Source of the DNA: a virus
IMG/VR virus record: IMGVR_UViG_3300034118_000953
Location: 1-21,234 of that record
Reading direction: 5' to 3' (one strand)
Length of the DNA: 21,234 nt
Of the stretch, positions 15,859-20,762 are shown in pieces. The position numbers and the translations under genes were made by a program. Below the pieces are notes generated by a model, which had not been told where the DNA came from, searched no databases, and saw only the letters and a list, made by a program, of their open reading frames with translations. Within the stretch, counting starts at the first letter, position 1. Every line of letters starts with the position of its first letter.

Positions 15859-16791
15859 ATGTCGGATTTCGCAAGTTTCAAGAAGAACTCAAAGACAGCA
15901 GCAGCAACTCTTGCATCGCAACTCGAAAAGGTCGCCAAGGGAGGAGGAGAGAACTCCTACAAGGACGACCGATTCTGGCAGCCTGAGGTGGACAAGACGG
16001 GAAACGGCTATGCCGTGATCCGCTTCCTCCCTGCCCCTCCAAACGAAGACCTTCCTTGGGTTCGGGTCTTCAGCCACGGCTTCCAGGGCAAGGGTGGATG
16101 GTTCATTGAGAACTGCCCCACCACCATCGGACAGAAGTGTCCGATCTGCGAGGCAAACAACGAACTCTGGAACTCAGGGGTCGAGGACGACAAGAACATT
16201 GCCCGCAACCGCAAGCGCAAGTTGTCCTACATCAGCAACATCATGGTGATCGATGATCCGACCAATCCCGCCAACAACGGGAAGGTCTTCCTCTACCGCT
16301 ACGGCAAGAAGATCTTCGACAAGATCAACGACAAGATGAACCCCGAATACAAGGACGAGGATGCGGTCAATCCGTTCGACTTCTGGCAGGGAGCGAACTT
16401 CAAGATCAAGATCCGCAATGTCGAGGGCTACCGCAACTACGACAAGTCCGAGTTCTCCGCTTCGTCTCTTCTTCTCGACGGCAAGGACAAGGATCTTGAA
16501 GCCCTGTGGAAGACCGAGCACTCCTTGCAGGAGTTCGTCAAGCCAGACCAGTTCAAGCCCTACGGCGAACTCAAGACGAAGTTCCAGTCGGTGATCAACG
16601 GCTCTGGAACCGACAAGGCAGAGAACATGAAGTTGGACGAGGATGAGGATGCCCCGAAGGACTTCAAGCCCAAGTTCCCCGCAAAGGAAGCGAAGTCTCC
16701 TGGTCGTGAGCAAAAGCCGAAGATGGAGGAGTCTTCGGACGATGACAATGACGCTCTATCGTATTTCAACCGCTTGGTTGAAGAAGATTGA
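15859..16791 (+). CDS. 32: Single-stranded DNA-binding protein, T4 gp32 type
   Basis: Coats single-stranded DNA at replication forks and recombination intermediates and recruits other replisome proteins. The 310 residues follow the gp32 plan. The basic N-terminus (S-F-K-K-N-S-K-T, residues 6-13) corresponds to the cooperativity region. Zinc ligands are H73, C86, C94 and C97 (T4: H64, C77, C87, C90), with the second spacing two residues shorter. The OB-fold core contains R-K-L-S-Y-I-S-N-I-M-V-I-D and K-V-F-L-Y-R-Y-G-K-K-I-F-D-K-I. The acidic C-terminal tail (residues 288-310, E-E-S-S-D-D-D-N-D) binds partner proteins. AAGGAGA lies 8 bases before ATG 15859. It has its own sigma70-like promoter and a strong downstream terminator. 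T4 gp32 represses its own translation through an unstructured leader, which could apply here. Confidence 0.95.
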   Translation: MSDFASFKKNSKTAAATLASQLEKVAKGGGENSYKDDRFWQPEVDKTGNGYAVIRFLPAPPNEDLPWVRVFSHGFQGKGGWFIENCPTTIGQKCPICEANNELWNSGVEDDKNIARNRKRKLSYISNIMVIDDPTNPANNGKVFLYRYGKKIFDKINDKMNPEYKDEDAVNPFDFWQGANFKIKIRNVEGYRNYDKSEFSASSLLLDGKDKDLEALWKTEHSLQEFVKPDQFKPYGELKTKFQSVINGSGTDKAENMKLDEDEDAPKDFKPKFPAKEAKSPGREQKPKMEESSDDDNDALSYFNRLVEED

Positions 16792-16797
16792 TACATA
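16790..16797 (+). promoter_or_regulatory. Promoter-like octamer GATACATA
   Basis: GATACATA overlaps the gene 32 stop codon and matches the CATACATA element at 15543 and 18218 in seven of eight positions. If it works like a T4 late promoter, transcription would start near 16803 and end at the terminator at 16936. Confidence 0.3.
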
Positions 16798-16802
16798 TCG
16801 AT

Positions 16803-16936
16803 GTTCCTACCGCTCGTTACCGAGTCGGTCGTGGATGACAGGGCGAGTGACTACGCTATTCATCCCCGCGTCGAGAACTTACCCGATGAGGAGTCTCGCT
16901 GCCGAGCAGAGGGGTCGAAAGACCCCTCTGCTTTTT
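16803..16936 (+). ncRNA. Structured 3' region of gene 32, candidate small RNA
   Basis: The 168 bases between gene 32 and the next start contain no credible separate gene but several hairpins. ACCGCTCG / CGAG(T)CGGT with loop TTAC lies at 16809-16829, GGATGA / TCATCC within 16833-16865, CTCG / CGAG with loop CTGC at 16895-16906, and a perfect terminator stem at 16906-16936. It could be a long 3' untranslated region, or a separate RNA of about 134 bases from the octamer at 16790. I see no tRNA cloverleaf. Confidence 0.3.
16906..16936 (+). terminator. Strong rho-independent terminator after gene 32
   Basis: An eleven-base perfect stem GCAGAGGGGTC / GACCCCTCTGC with a GAAA tetraloop, followed by TTTTT. 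It is the strongest terminator in the window and separates gene 32 from the downstream gene pair. Confidence 0.95.
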
Positions 16937-16943
16937 CATACAG

Positions 16944-16951
16944 ACTACATA
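16944..16951 (+). promoter_or_regulatory. Promoter-like octamer ACTACATA
   Basis: ACTACATA sits between the gene 32 terminator and ATG 16960, where a new promoter is needed to express the next two genes. It shares the TACATA core with five other intergenic sites here. It is very close to the ATG, so a transcript from it would be nearly leaderless. Confidence 0.25.
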
Positions 16952-16959
16952 CCTTCAGC

Positions 16960-17271
16960 ATGAAGAGACGCAGAAACATCCACAACCAAGACTGCCATGA
17001 ATCTGAGTATTCGTTCATGAGACGAGTTGCCGATAGGTTGGACATGCCTTGGCAAGCAATAGTTTCAGATGAGAAATCGCTTGCTATTCTGCGTGAGGCA
17101 ATGTATGCTGGTATGAATGTCGCGGAGACAACGCGATTCTTTCAGGAGATTCTCGAGGAGAAGGACATCAGGAAGAAGACCAAGGTGAAGACACCTGGTC
17201 AGAAGATGGACATCTCCAAACGAAGCAAGCATTTCCCCACTCCACCATGTGACCTAGACTCAACTTCATGA
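16960..17271 (+). CDS. Small basic protein of unknown function
   Basis: A 103-aa protein, rich in lysine and arginine at both ends (M-K-R-R-R-N; K-K-T-K-V-K; S-K-R-S-K-H). The middle, about residues 18-70, is helical (F-M-R-R-V-A-D-R-L-D-M, then I-L-R-E-A-M-Y-A-G-M, then T-R-F-F-Q-E-I-L-E-E). Basic ends on a helical core could suit a DNA- or RNA-binding accessory protein, but no known motif is visible. ATG 16960 is chosen because it follows the terminator; the same frame is open back to 16801 but that part is the hairpin region. No good Shine-Dalgarno sequence is present. Its TGA overlaps the exonuclease start (ATGA), so the two are coupled. I do not recognise the family. Confidence 0.6.
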   Translation: MKRRRNIHNQDCHESEYSFMRRVADRLDMPWQAIVSDEKSLAILREAMYAGMNVAETTRFFQEILEEKDIRKKTKVKTPGQKMDISKRSKHFPTPPCDLDSTS

Positions 17272-17945
17272 CCTTCAACTACCAACCAATCGATCTCAAC
17301 CTTCCTCCGCTGCGATGCCTTGAAGGTGAGGAAGGTCGCGTCTATGTCACTCCCAACGGCATCCATCTTCCGTCCGTGACCACCGTCACTGGCTTCGAGG
17401 GGAAGGACGGGTTTGCCATATGGCGCAGGAAGAACCCGCTTGAAGCCGTCCGCGTGATCGATAGGGGGAACAGGATCCACTCCATGATGGAGAGCCTGTT
17501 GAAGAACGAACCCGTGCCTCTGACGGAGAATGCTGAGATCGACTCCCTCTACCACATGCTGAGGGACGATGCGGAGAAGAAGATAGGTCTCGTCCACGGG
17601 CTTGAACTACAGATGTGGTCCGAGCGCATCGGTCTGGCGGGAAGAGCCGACTGCATCTGCGAGTATGACGGGACTCTCTCCGTGGTTGACTTCAAGGGTT
17701 CGACGCGGGAGAAGACCAAGTCTGGCATCAAGAACTACTTCCAGCAAGCCACGGCATATGCCCTGATGTTCGAGGAGATCACGGGGATGAAGGTGGGGCA
17801 GATCGTGGTGCTAGTCGCATGCGAGACGGGAACGCTACAGGTCTTCAAGGAAAAGCCCATCGATCATGTCAATGGGCTTGCCAGGGCTATGCGTATCTAC
17901 AGGAACGGCGGAACCGAAGGGTTCGTCAGCCTCTTTGCTCAGTAG
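17268..17945 (+). CDS. PD-(D/E)XK exonuclease (RecB/Cas4-like fold)
   Basis: A predicted nuclease for phage DNA recombination, repair or host DNA breakdown. The 225 residues carry the RecB-type set: G-N-R-I-H71 (the G-x-x-x-H motif), E113 in G-L-E-L-Q, D128 in G-R-A-D-C-I, D141-F-K143 in S-V-V-D-F-K (the D-x-K core), and Q160-x-x-x-Y164 in Q-Q-A-T-A-Y. All catalytic positions are present, so it should be active. Similar proteins of this length are annotated as exonucleases in T4-like cyanophages, usually near replication genes. It has no iron-sulfur cysteine cluster, unlike Cas4. The start overlaps the upstream stop by four bases (ATGA). Its stop overlaps the convergent gene at 17939 by seven bases. 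Confidence 0.85.
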   Translation: MTFNYQPIDLNLPPLRCLEGEEGRVYVTPNGIHLPSVTTVTGFEGKDGFAIWRRKNPLEAVRVIDRGNRIHSMMESLLKNEPVPLTENAEIDSLYHMLRDDAEKKIGLVHGLELQMWSERIGLAGRADCICEYDGTLSVVDFKGSTREKTKSGIKNYFQQATAYALMFEEITGMKVGQIVVLVACETGTLQVFKEKPIDHVNGLARAMRIYRNGGTEGFVSLFAQ

Positions 17946-18160
17946 AATCCGATCATGGTCACACCTGCGGACCTGACTTCACGGAACTTCAGTTCGAGAA
18001 CCTGACCCGCTTGCAGGGCTACGGTGAATGTGGCTCCGTTGTCCCTACGGAAGGGAACCACGACTGCCGTAGCCGTGCTGCTCGTCGGATTGTGGATTGC
18101 CATCCCTGCGAATGAGATTCCTGCGGTCGGAATGGTGAATGCGTCCGTGTAACTGTTCAT
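17939..18160 (-). CDS. Small beta-rich virion-type protein
   Basis: A 73-aa protein reading M-N-S-Y-T-D-A-F-T-I-P, then F-A-G-M-A-I-H-N-P-T and Q-A-G-Q-V-L-E-L-K-F-R-E-V. It is entirely predicted beta strand, with no lysine-rich or enzymatic motif. The pattern resembles the small terminal beta domain of the fibre-like gene at 13908 (both have a short charged strand followed by a hydrophobic end), so it may be a minor spike, cap or decoration protein. AAGGAG lies about 10 bases before the ATG at 18160. It is monocistronic and has its own promoter candidate (CCTACATA on the minus strand). It ends inside the last codons of the exonuclease gene. Specific function is not known. Confidence 0.7.
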   Translation of the reverse strand: MNSYTDAFTIPTAGISFAGMAIHNPTSSTATAVVVPFRRDNGATFTVALQAGQVLELKFREVRSAGVTMIGFY

Positions 18161-18178
18161 TTGGGGGTTTCTCCTTGC

Positions 18179-18229
18179 CCTCTATGTAGGTCTCCGTGGA
18201 GTTGGGGACGGGTAGGGCATACATAGAGG
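18179..18229. promoter_or_regulatory. Second mirror-image divergent promoter candidate
   Basis: CCTCTATGTA (18179-18188) and TACATAGAGG (18220-18229) are perfect 10-base inverted repeats with a 31-base spacer, between the minus-strand gene ending at 17939 and the plus-strand small membrane gene at 18260. The right arm reads GCATACATAGAGG and closely matches GCATACATAGTGG at 15542. The left arm, on the minus strand, reads CCTACATAGAGGG. Confidence 0.5.
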
Positions 18230-18259
18230 TGGTTTCTAATCTAACACAAAGGAGAAAGT

Positions 18260-18397
18260 ATGGAACCTACAATCTTGGCATCGTTCGGTGATGTCCTCGG
18301 AACTACTTGGTGGAGTGTTTTGGTCTTCGTGGCTGGTGCTCTTATTGGCGCACCTCTCTGGACTTGGGTAAAGAAGTTCTTGCCCTGGAACAAGTAA
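18260..18397 (+). CDS. 45-aa single-pass membrane protein
   Basis: A short gene, well supported by the ribosome site AAAGGAG 5 bases before ATG 18260, a promoter candidate and a strong terminator just after. The protein starts M-E-P-T-I-L-A-S-F-G-D. One hydrophobic helix spans about residues 17-36 (W-W-S-V-L-V-F-V-A-G-A-L-I-G-A-P-L-W). The C-terminus is basic (V-K-K-F-L-P-W-N-K), which suggests that it faces the cytoplasm. I recall similar 40-50-aa membrane proteins with T-T-W-W-S-V and P-W-N-K ends in T4-like cyanophages, role unknown. A holin or holin regulator is possible, but one helix and no lysin gene nearby make that weak. It ends one base before the convergent endonuclease stop. Confidence 0.8.
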   Translation: MEPTILASFGDVLGTTWWSVLVFVAGALIGAPLWTWVKKFLPWNK

Positions 18398-18398
18398 C

Positions 18399-18998
18399 TC
18401 ACAGGACGACACGGCGTTCAGCAACGGCAGCGGCACGGATGCCGCTGCTTTTTCTTTTGGCTTCCCTCCAAACCTTCCGATATGCATTTGCCCTGTCTCT
18501 GTTGGCTTCCCGCCAAGCCTTCTCTTGAGCCTTCACCTTCTCCTTGTTGGCTTCCCGCCAAGCCTTCTCTTGAGCCTTCACCTTCTCCTTGTTGGCTTCT
18601 CGGTGCGCCTTCAGTCGAGACTTCACCTTCTCCTTGTTGGCTTTATACCAAGCCTCATTTTTAGCCTTGTTTTGTTCCTTTCTCTGCTTCTCGGTTAGTC
18701 CCTTCTGTTTCCCTTCCCCACCAATGGTCATGTTGTATCCGCCTAGACTCCCATGTGTCCTGTAGAGCCAGATGTAGTGATGCTCCATGAAGTTCAAAGT
18801 ATGTTCACCATCCTCGGACTCATACAAGGTCTCTATGGAGAAAGAGTCAACACCATGCTTCTTGATGGCACGGTGGATCGGATACTTGGGTTTCTTGGAT
18901 TGACTGATGTGTTGTGACCAGCGATTCTCAAGGGTTCTGCTGGTATAGCCGACATAGACGGGCTTGGAGTCCTTGCGGACAAGATAGATAGTGTGCAT
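18399..18998 (-). CDS. Free-standing GIY-YIG endonuclease with C-terminal helical repeats
   Basis: A probable mobile endonuclease that cuts related phage genomes at an uninvaded site, so that repair copies the gene in. The 199 residues start with the GIY-YIG fold: T-I-Y5-L-V and Y15-V-G17 as the two signature strands, R26 in N-R-W as the likely catalytic arginine, E72 in M-E-H-H as the metal-binding glutamate, and N89 in G-Y-N-M-T-I-G-G. Residues 119-182 are about four copies of a 15-residue unit, E-A-N-K-E-K-V-K-A-Q-E-K-A-W-R, which probably forms a long basic helix that contacts DNA. GGAGG lies 6 bases before ATG 18998. It is antisense to both neighbouring plus-strand genes, as expected for an insertion. 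Its last codons are the terminator of the gene at 18260. Confidence 0.85.
   Translation of the reverse strand: MHTIYLVRKDSKPVYVGYTSRTLENRWSQHISQSKKPKYPIHRAIKKHGVDSFSIETLYESEDGEHTLNFMEHHYIWLYRTHGSLGGYNMTIGGEGKQKGLTEKQRKEQNKAKNEAWYKANKEKVKSRLKAHREANKEKVKAQEKAWREANKEKVKAQEKAWREANRDRANAYRKVWREAKRKSSGIRAAAVAERRVVL
18427..18458 (+). terminator. Strong terminator for the 45-aa membrane gene
   Basis: A nine-base perfect stem GCAGCGGCA / TGCCGCTGC with CGGA loop, then TTTTTCTTTT. It lies 29 bases after the TAA at 18397 and sits inside the 3' coding end of the opposite-strand endonuclease gene. Confidence 0.9.
18453..18644 (-). repeat. 45-bp tandem coding repeat in the endonuclease gene
   Basis: About four copies of a 45-base unit that encodes E-A-N-K-E-K-V-K-A-Q-E-K-A-W-R. 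The two central copies are nearly identical in DNA, which shows recent duplication. The outer copies have diverged. Confidence 0.9.
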
Positions 18999-19029
18999 TG
19001 GGAGCCTCCTTCACAGGTTTCTTGCCATG

Positions 19030-19061
19030 CCCCTGGGTGCTGATTACACCGCAGGGGTTTT
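19030..19061 (+). terminator. Terminator-like hairpin upstream of the endonuclease gene
   Basis: CCCCTGGGTG pairs with CACC(G)CAGGGG, with a single bulged G and loop CTGATTA, then TTTT. The T-run places it on the plus strand, although the nearest upstream plus-strand gene (18260) already has its own terminator. It may block read-through that enters the gene at 19127. Confidence 0.6.
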
Positions 19062-19095
19062 CTATGACTACCTATGATTCACCATATTTCTGTCG

Positions 19096-19103
19096 TATAG
19101 ATA
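19096..19103 (+). promoter_or_regulatory. Late-promoter-like TATAGATA
   Basis: TATAGATA differs from the T4 late promoter TATAAATA at one position. It lies between the hairpin at 19030 and AGGAG (19116-19120) of the gene at 19127, with predicted start near 19109, a sensible distance for a short leader. Confidence 0.4.
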
Positions 19104-19126
19104 CCATTGCACCATAGGAGACTTCA

Positions 19127-19621
19127 ATGCACCCATTCACACGACAGGATTCCCTTGCGAAAGCAGCACAATCCACTCTTGAGAAGAACAGGAACACCAC
19201 CCTTGCAGACTATCTGGCAGAAGCCGACTCGATGAAGGCTATGACCAAGACCTCGCCTCAGATGTTCAATTTCGGCAACCACTATGTGGAGAAGCCTGAG
19301 AACATCGAGCGCATCAACGGATTCATCAAGAGGTTCCTCGCGGGAACTCACCTTGAGCCTGAGACTCAGATACGCCACCTGTTCCTCCATCTTCAGTCCA
19401 TCGGTCTCATCGTCAGCGGATACAAGGGACAGGACGGCACATTCGACATCGACCAGTTCGGCAAGCCACTGGACAACAAGCCCGTGGAAGGCGACCAGAA
19501 GACGCACGACATGTACTTCCCCCGTGGGAACATCGGAGGCAAGATCAAGATCAGCCGCACGATGACTCCTGGAGGAAGATACATGATCGACGCAGAGGTC
19601 TACGGCTTCCGCAAGAACTGA
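19127..19621 (+). CDS. Protein of unknown function, first of a plus-strand operon
   Basis: A 164-aa protein with AGGAG 6 bases before ATG 19127. The first 60 residues look helical (Q-D-S-L-A-K-A-A-Q-S-T-L-E-K, then L-A-D-Y-L-A-E-A-D-S-M). After that comes N-I-E-R-I-N-G-F-I-K-R-F-L-A-G, a further helical pair, and a C-terminal beta part with G-G-K-I-K-I-S-R-T-M-T-P-G-G-R-Y-M-I. No signal peptide, membrane helix or catalytic motif is visible. The gene heads an operon with those at 19627, 19998 and 20759. I do not recognise the family. An accessory virion or DNA-metabolism role is possible but unsupported. Confidence 0.65.
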   Translation: MHPFTRQDSLAKAAQSTLEKNRNTTLADYLAEADSMKAMTKTSPQMFNFGNHYVEKPENIERINGFIKRFLAGTHLEPETQIRHLFLHLQSIGLIVSGYKGQDGTFDIDQFGKPLDNKPVEGDQKTHDMYFPRGNIGGKIKISRTMTPGGRYMIDAEVYGFRKN

Positions 19622-19626
19622 TACAC

Positions 19627-20001
19627 ATGGACAAGCGGCTGTGCGACGAGGACTTCCTTGTCCTCGCACTTGAACACTATGAGAACCCGCAGTGCGAGTC
19701 GCTGGAGGAGTTCTACGAGGATCTCGACAGGATCAAGTACCTGAAGAGGCTCCTCAACAGGACCGAGGGAGACATGGATCAGGCAGTCAGGCTAGCCCTG
19801 AACCACATCATAGTGGTCACCAATGTGTTCGGTTCGGTGATGGGAAGCAGGATACTCTTCTTCCGCATGGAGGAAAGGCATCATGGGCAGTTGAAGGCAT
19901 ACCTTCACTACCTGAACCTCCTGCCCAGAAGCATACCCGAGGTGGACCTGGACGCGATTGCGGTCGATGCCGCGCTTTTGGAGAAACTGAGGAACCTATG
20001 A
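19627..20001 (+). CDS. Conserved T4-like phage protein of unknown function
   Basis: A 124-aa, mostly helical protein. The opening L-C-D-E-D-F-L-V-L-A-L-E-H-Y-E-N-P-Q-C, then E-F-Y-E-D-L-D-R-I-K-Y-L-K-R-L-L-N-R and L-N-H-I-I-V-V-T-N-V-F-G, with R-I-L-F-F-R-M, is a pattern that I recall from a small conserved family (D-E-N-F-L, then N-H-L-I-x-L-x-N-V-F-G) in many T4-like environmental phages. The family has no established function that I know of. The R-I-K-Y-L-K-R-L region could bind nucleic acid, but this is speculation. It begins 5 bases after the upstream stop with no clear Shine-Dalgarno sequence, so reinitiation may drive it. It overlaps the next gene by ATGA. Confidence 0.75.
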   Translation: MDKRLCDEDFLVLALEHYENPQCESLEEFYEDLDRIKYLKRLLNRTEGDMDQAVRLALNHIIVVTNVFGSVMGSRILFFRMEERHHGQLKAYLHYLNLLPRSIPEVDLDAIAVDAALLEKLRNL

Positions 20002-20762
20002 AGAGATACGGAGAGTTGGTTGAGTCTGCTGCCGAGAAGGAGTTCATGGATCTCATGGAGGAGGCTAGGTCTGATCCCGCCAAGATGGAGGTCTTCCTTG
20101 CCATCCTTGAGGAGAACGGGTTCGTCAGCACCGCATCCGCCCCTGGCGTGGCAATGGTGTCGGATGGAGAGCCTGTGCTGGTCAAGCAGGGGAATGTCGA
20201 TAGACCGAAGATGACCAACAAGCCCTTCGGCAAGGGAATCTGGCGAAGGAAGAAGCGGAAGCCCGACATCTCCGAGATGGCTCTCCCCAAGAAGAAGGTG
20301 GCTCACACTGGTCACCTTGAGCATGTAGCCGACACCCTGTTCCACGGCGATCCGCACGAAGCCATCCGCCACATGGAAGCCATGCACTCAAGGTTCAGGG
20401 ACAAGCCCGTGAAGGGGCATCAGGCTTCGCTCAAGGTGGACGGAGGGATGTCCGTGATCGTGGGTCGCGACCATGACGGCAAGCACTTCGTCCGCAGCAA
20501 GCACGGCGACAGCACCATGTTCAAGGAACCCGAGCAGATCCATGCCACGGGAAAGCCGCACTATTCGCGTGACCTCGTCCCGCTGCTCCACCATGTGCGG
20601 AAGATGGACATCAAGCCAGGGACAGCGTTTCAGGCTGATCTCGTCCACCACGGAGGATCGGATGCAGATGTCGTTCAGCCAAACACGATCAAGTACAAGG
20701 TGAAGAAGGGCAAGAGCCTCGTCCTCGCAACGCACTCACAATACGAGATTCCCAAGCAATGA
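19998..20762 (+). CDS. KxDG-motif protein, nucleotidyltransferase/ligase-like
   Basis: A 254-aa protein. ATG 19998 is chosen because it overlaps the upstream stop (ATGA); the longer frame from 19692 reads across the upstream gene. Residues 1-100 are helical and basic, with R-R-K-K-R-K at 83-88. From about 104 the order matches a family of T4-like phage proteins that I recall: H-L-E-H-V-A-D with a G-D-P-H-E-A-I turn, K146-V-D-G149 followed by a hydrophobic strand, then F-Q-A-D-L and P-N-T-I-K-Y. K-x-D-G is the motif I of DNA/RNA ligases and capping enzymes, in which lysine is adenylated. The other ligase motifs are only partly visible, so activity is unproven. The frame ends in an ATGA overlap with the next gene, which may continue the same functional unit. 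Confidence 0.7.
   Translation: MKRYGELVESAAEKEFMDLMEEARSDPAKMEVFLAILEENGFVSTASAPGVAMVSDGEPVLVKQGNVDRPKMTNKPFGKGIWRRKKRKPDISEMALPKKKVAHTGHLEHVADTLFHGDPHEAIRHMEAMHSRFRDKPVKGHQASLKVDGGMSVIVGRDHDGKHFVRSKHGDSTMFKEPEQIHATGKPHYSRDLVPLLHHVRKMDIKPGTAFQADLVHHGGSDADVVQPNTIKYKVKKGKSLVLATHSQYEIPKQ

Noticed and set aside
16803-16936. Possible tRNA after gene 32
   Set aside because: No acceptor stem, no GTTCRA-type T-loop, no paired anticodon arm. The hairpins do not form a cloverleaf.
19064-19117. 17-codon plus-strand frame upstream of the gene at 19127
   Set aside because: No ribosome site, and it overlaps the promoter-like TATAGATA.
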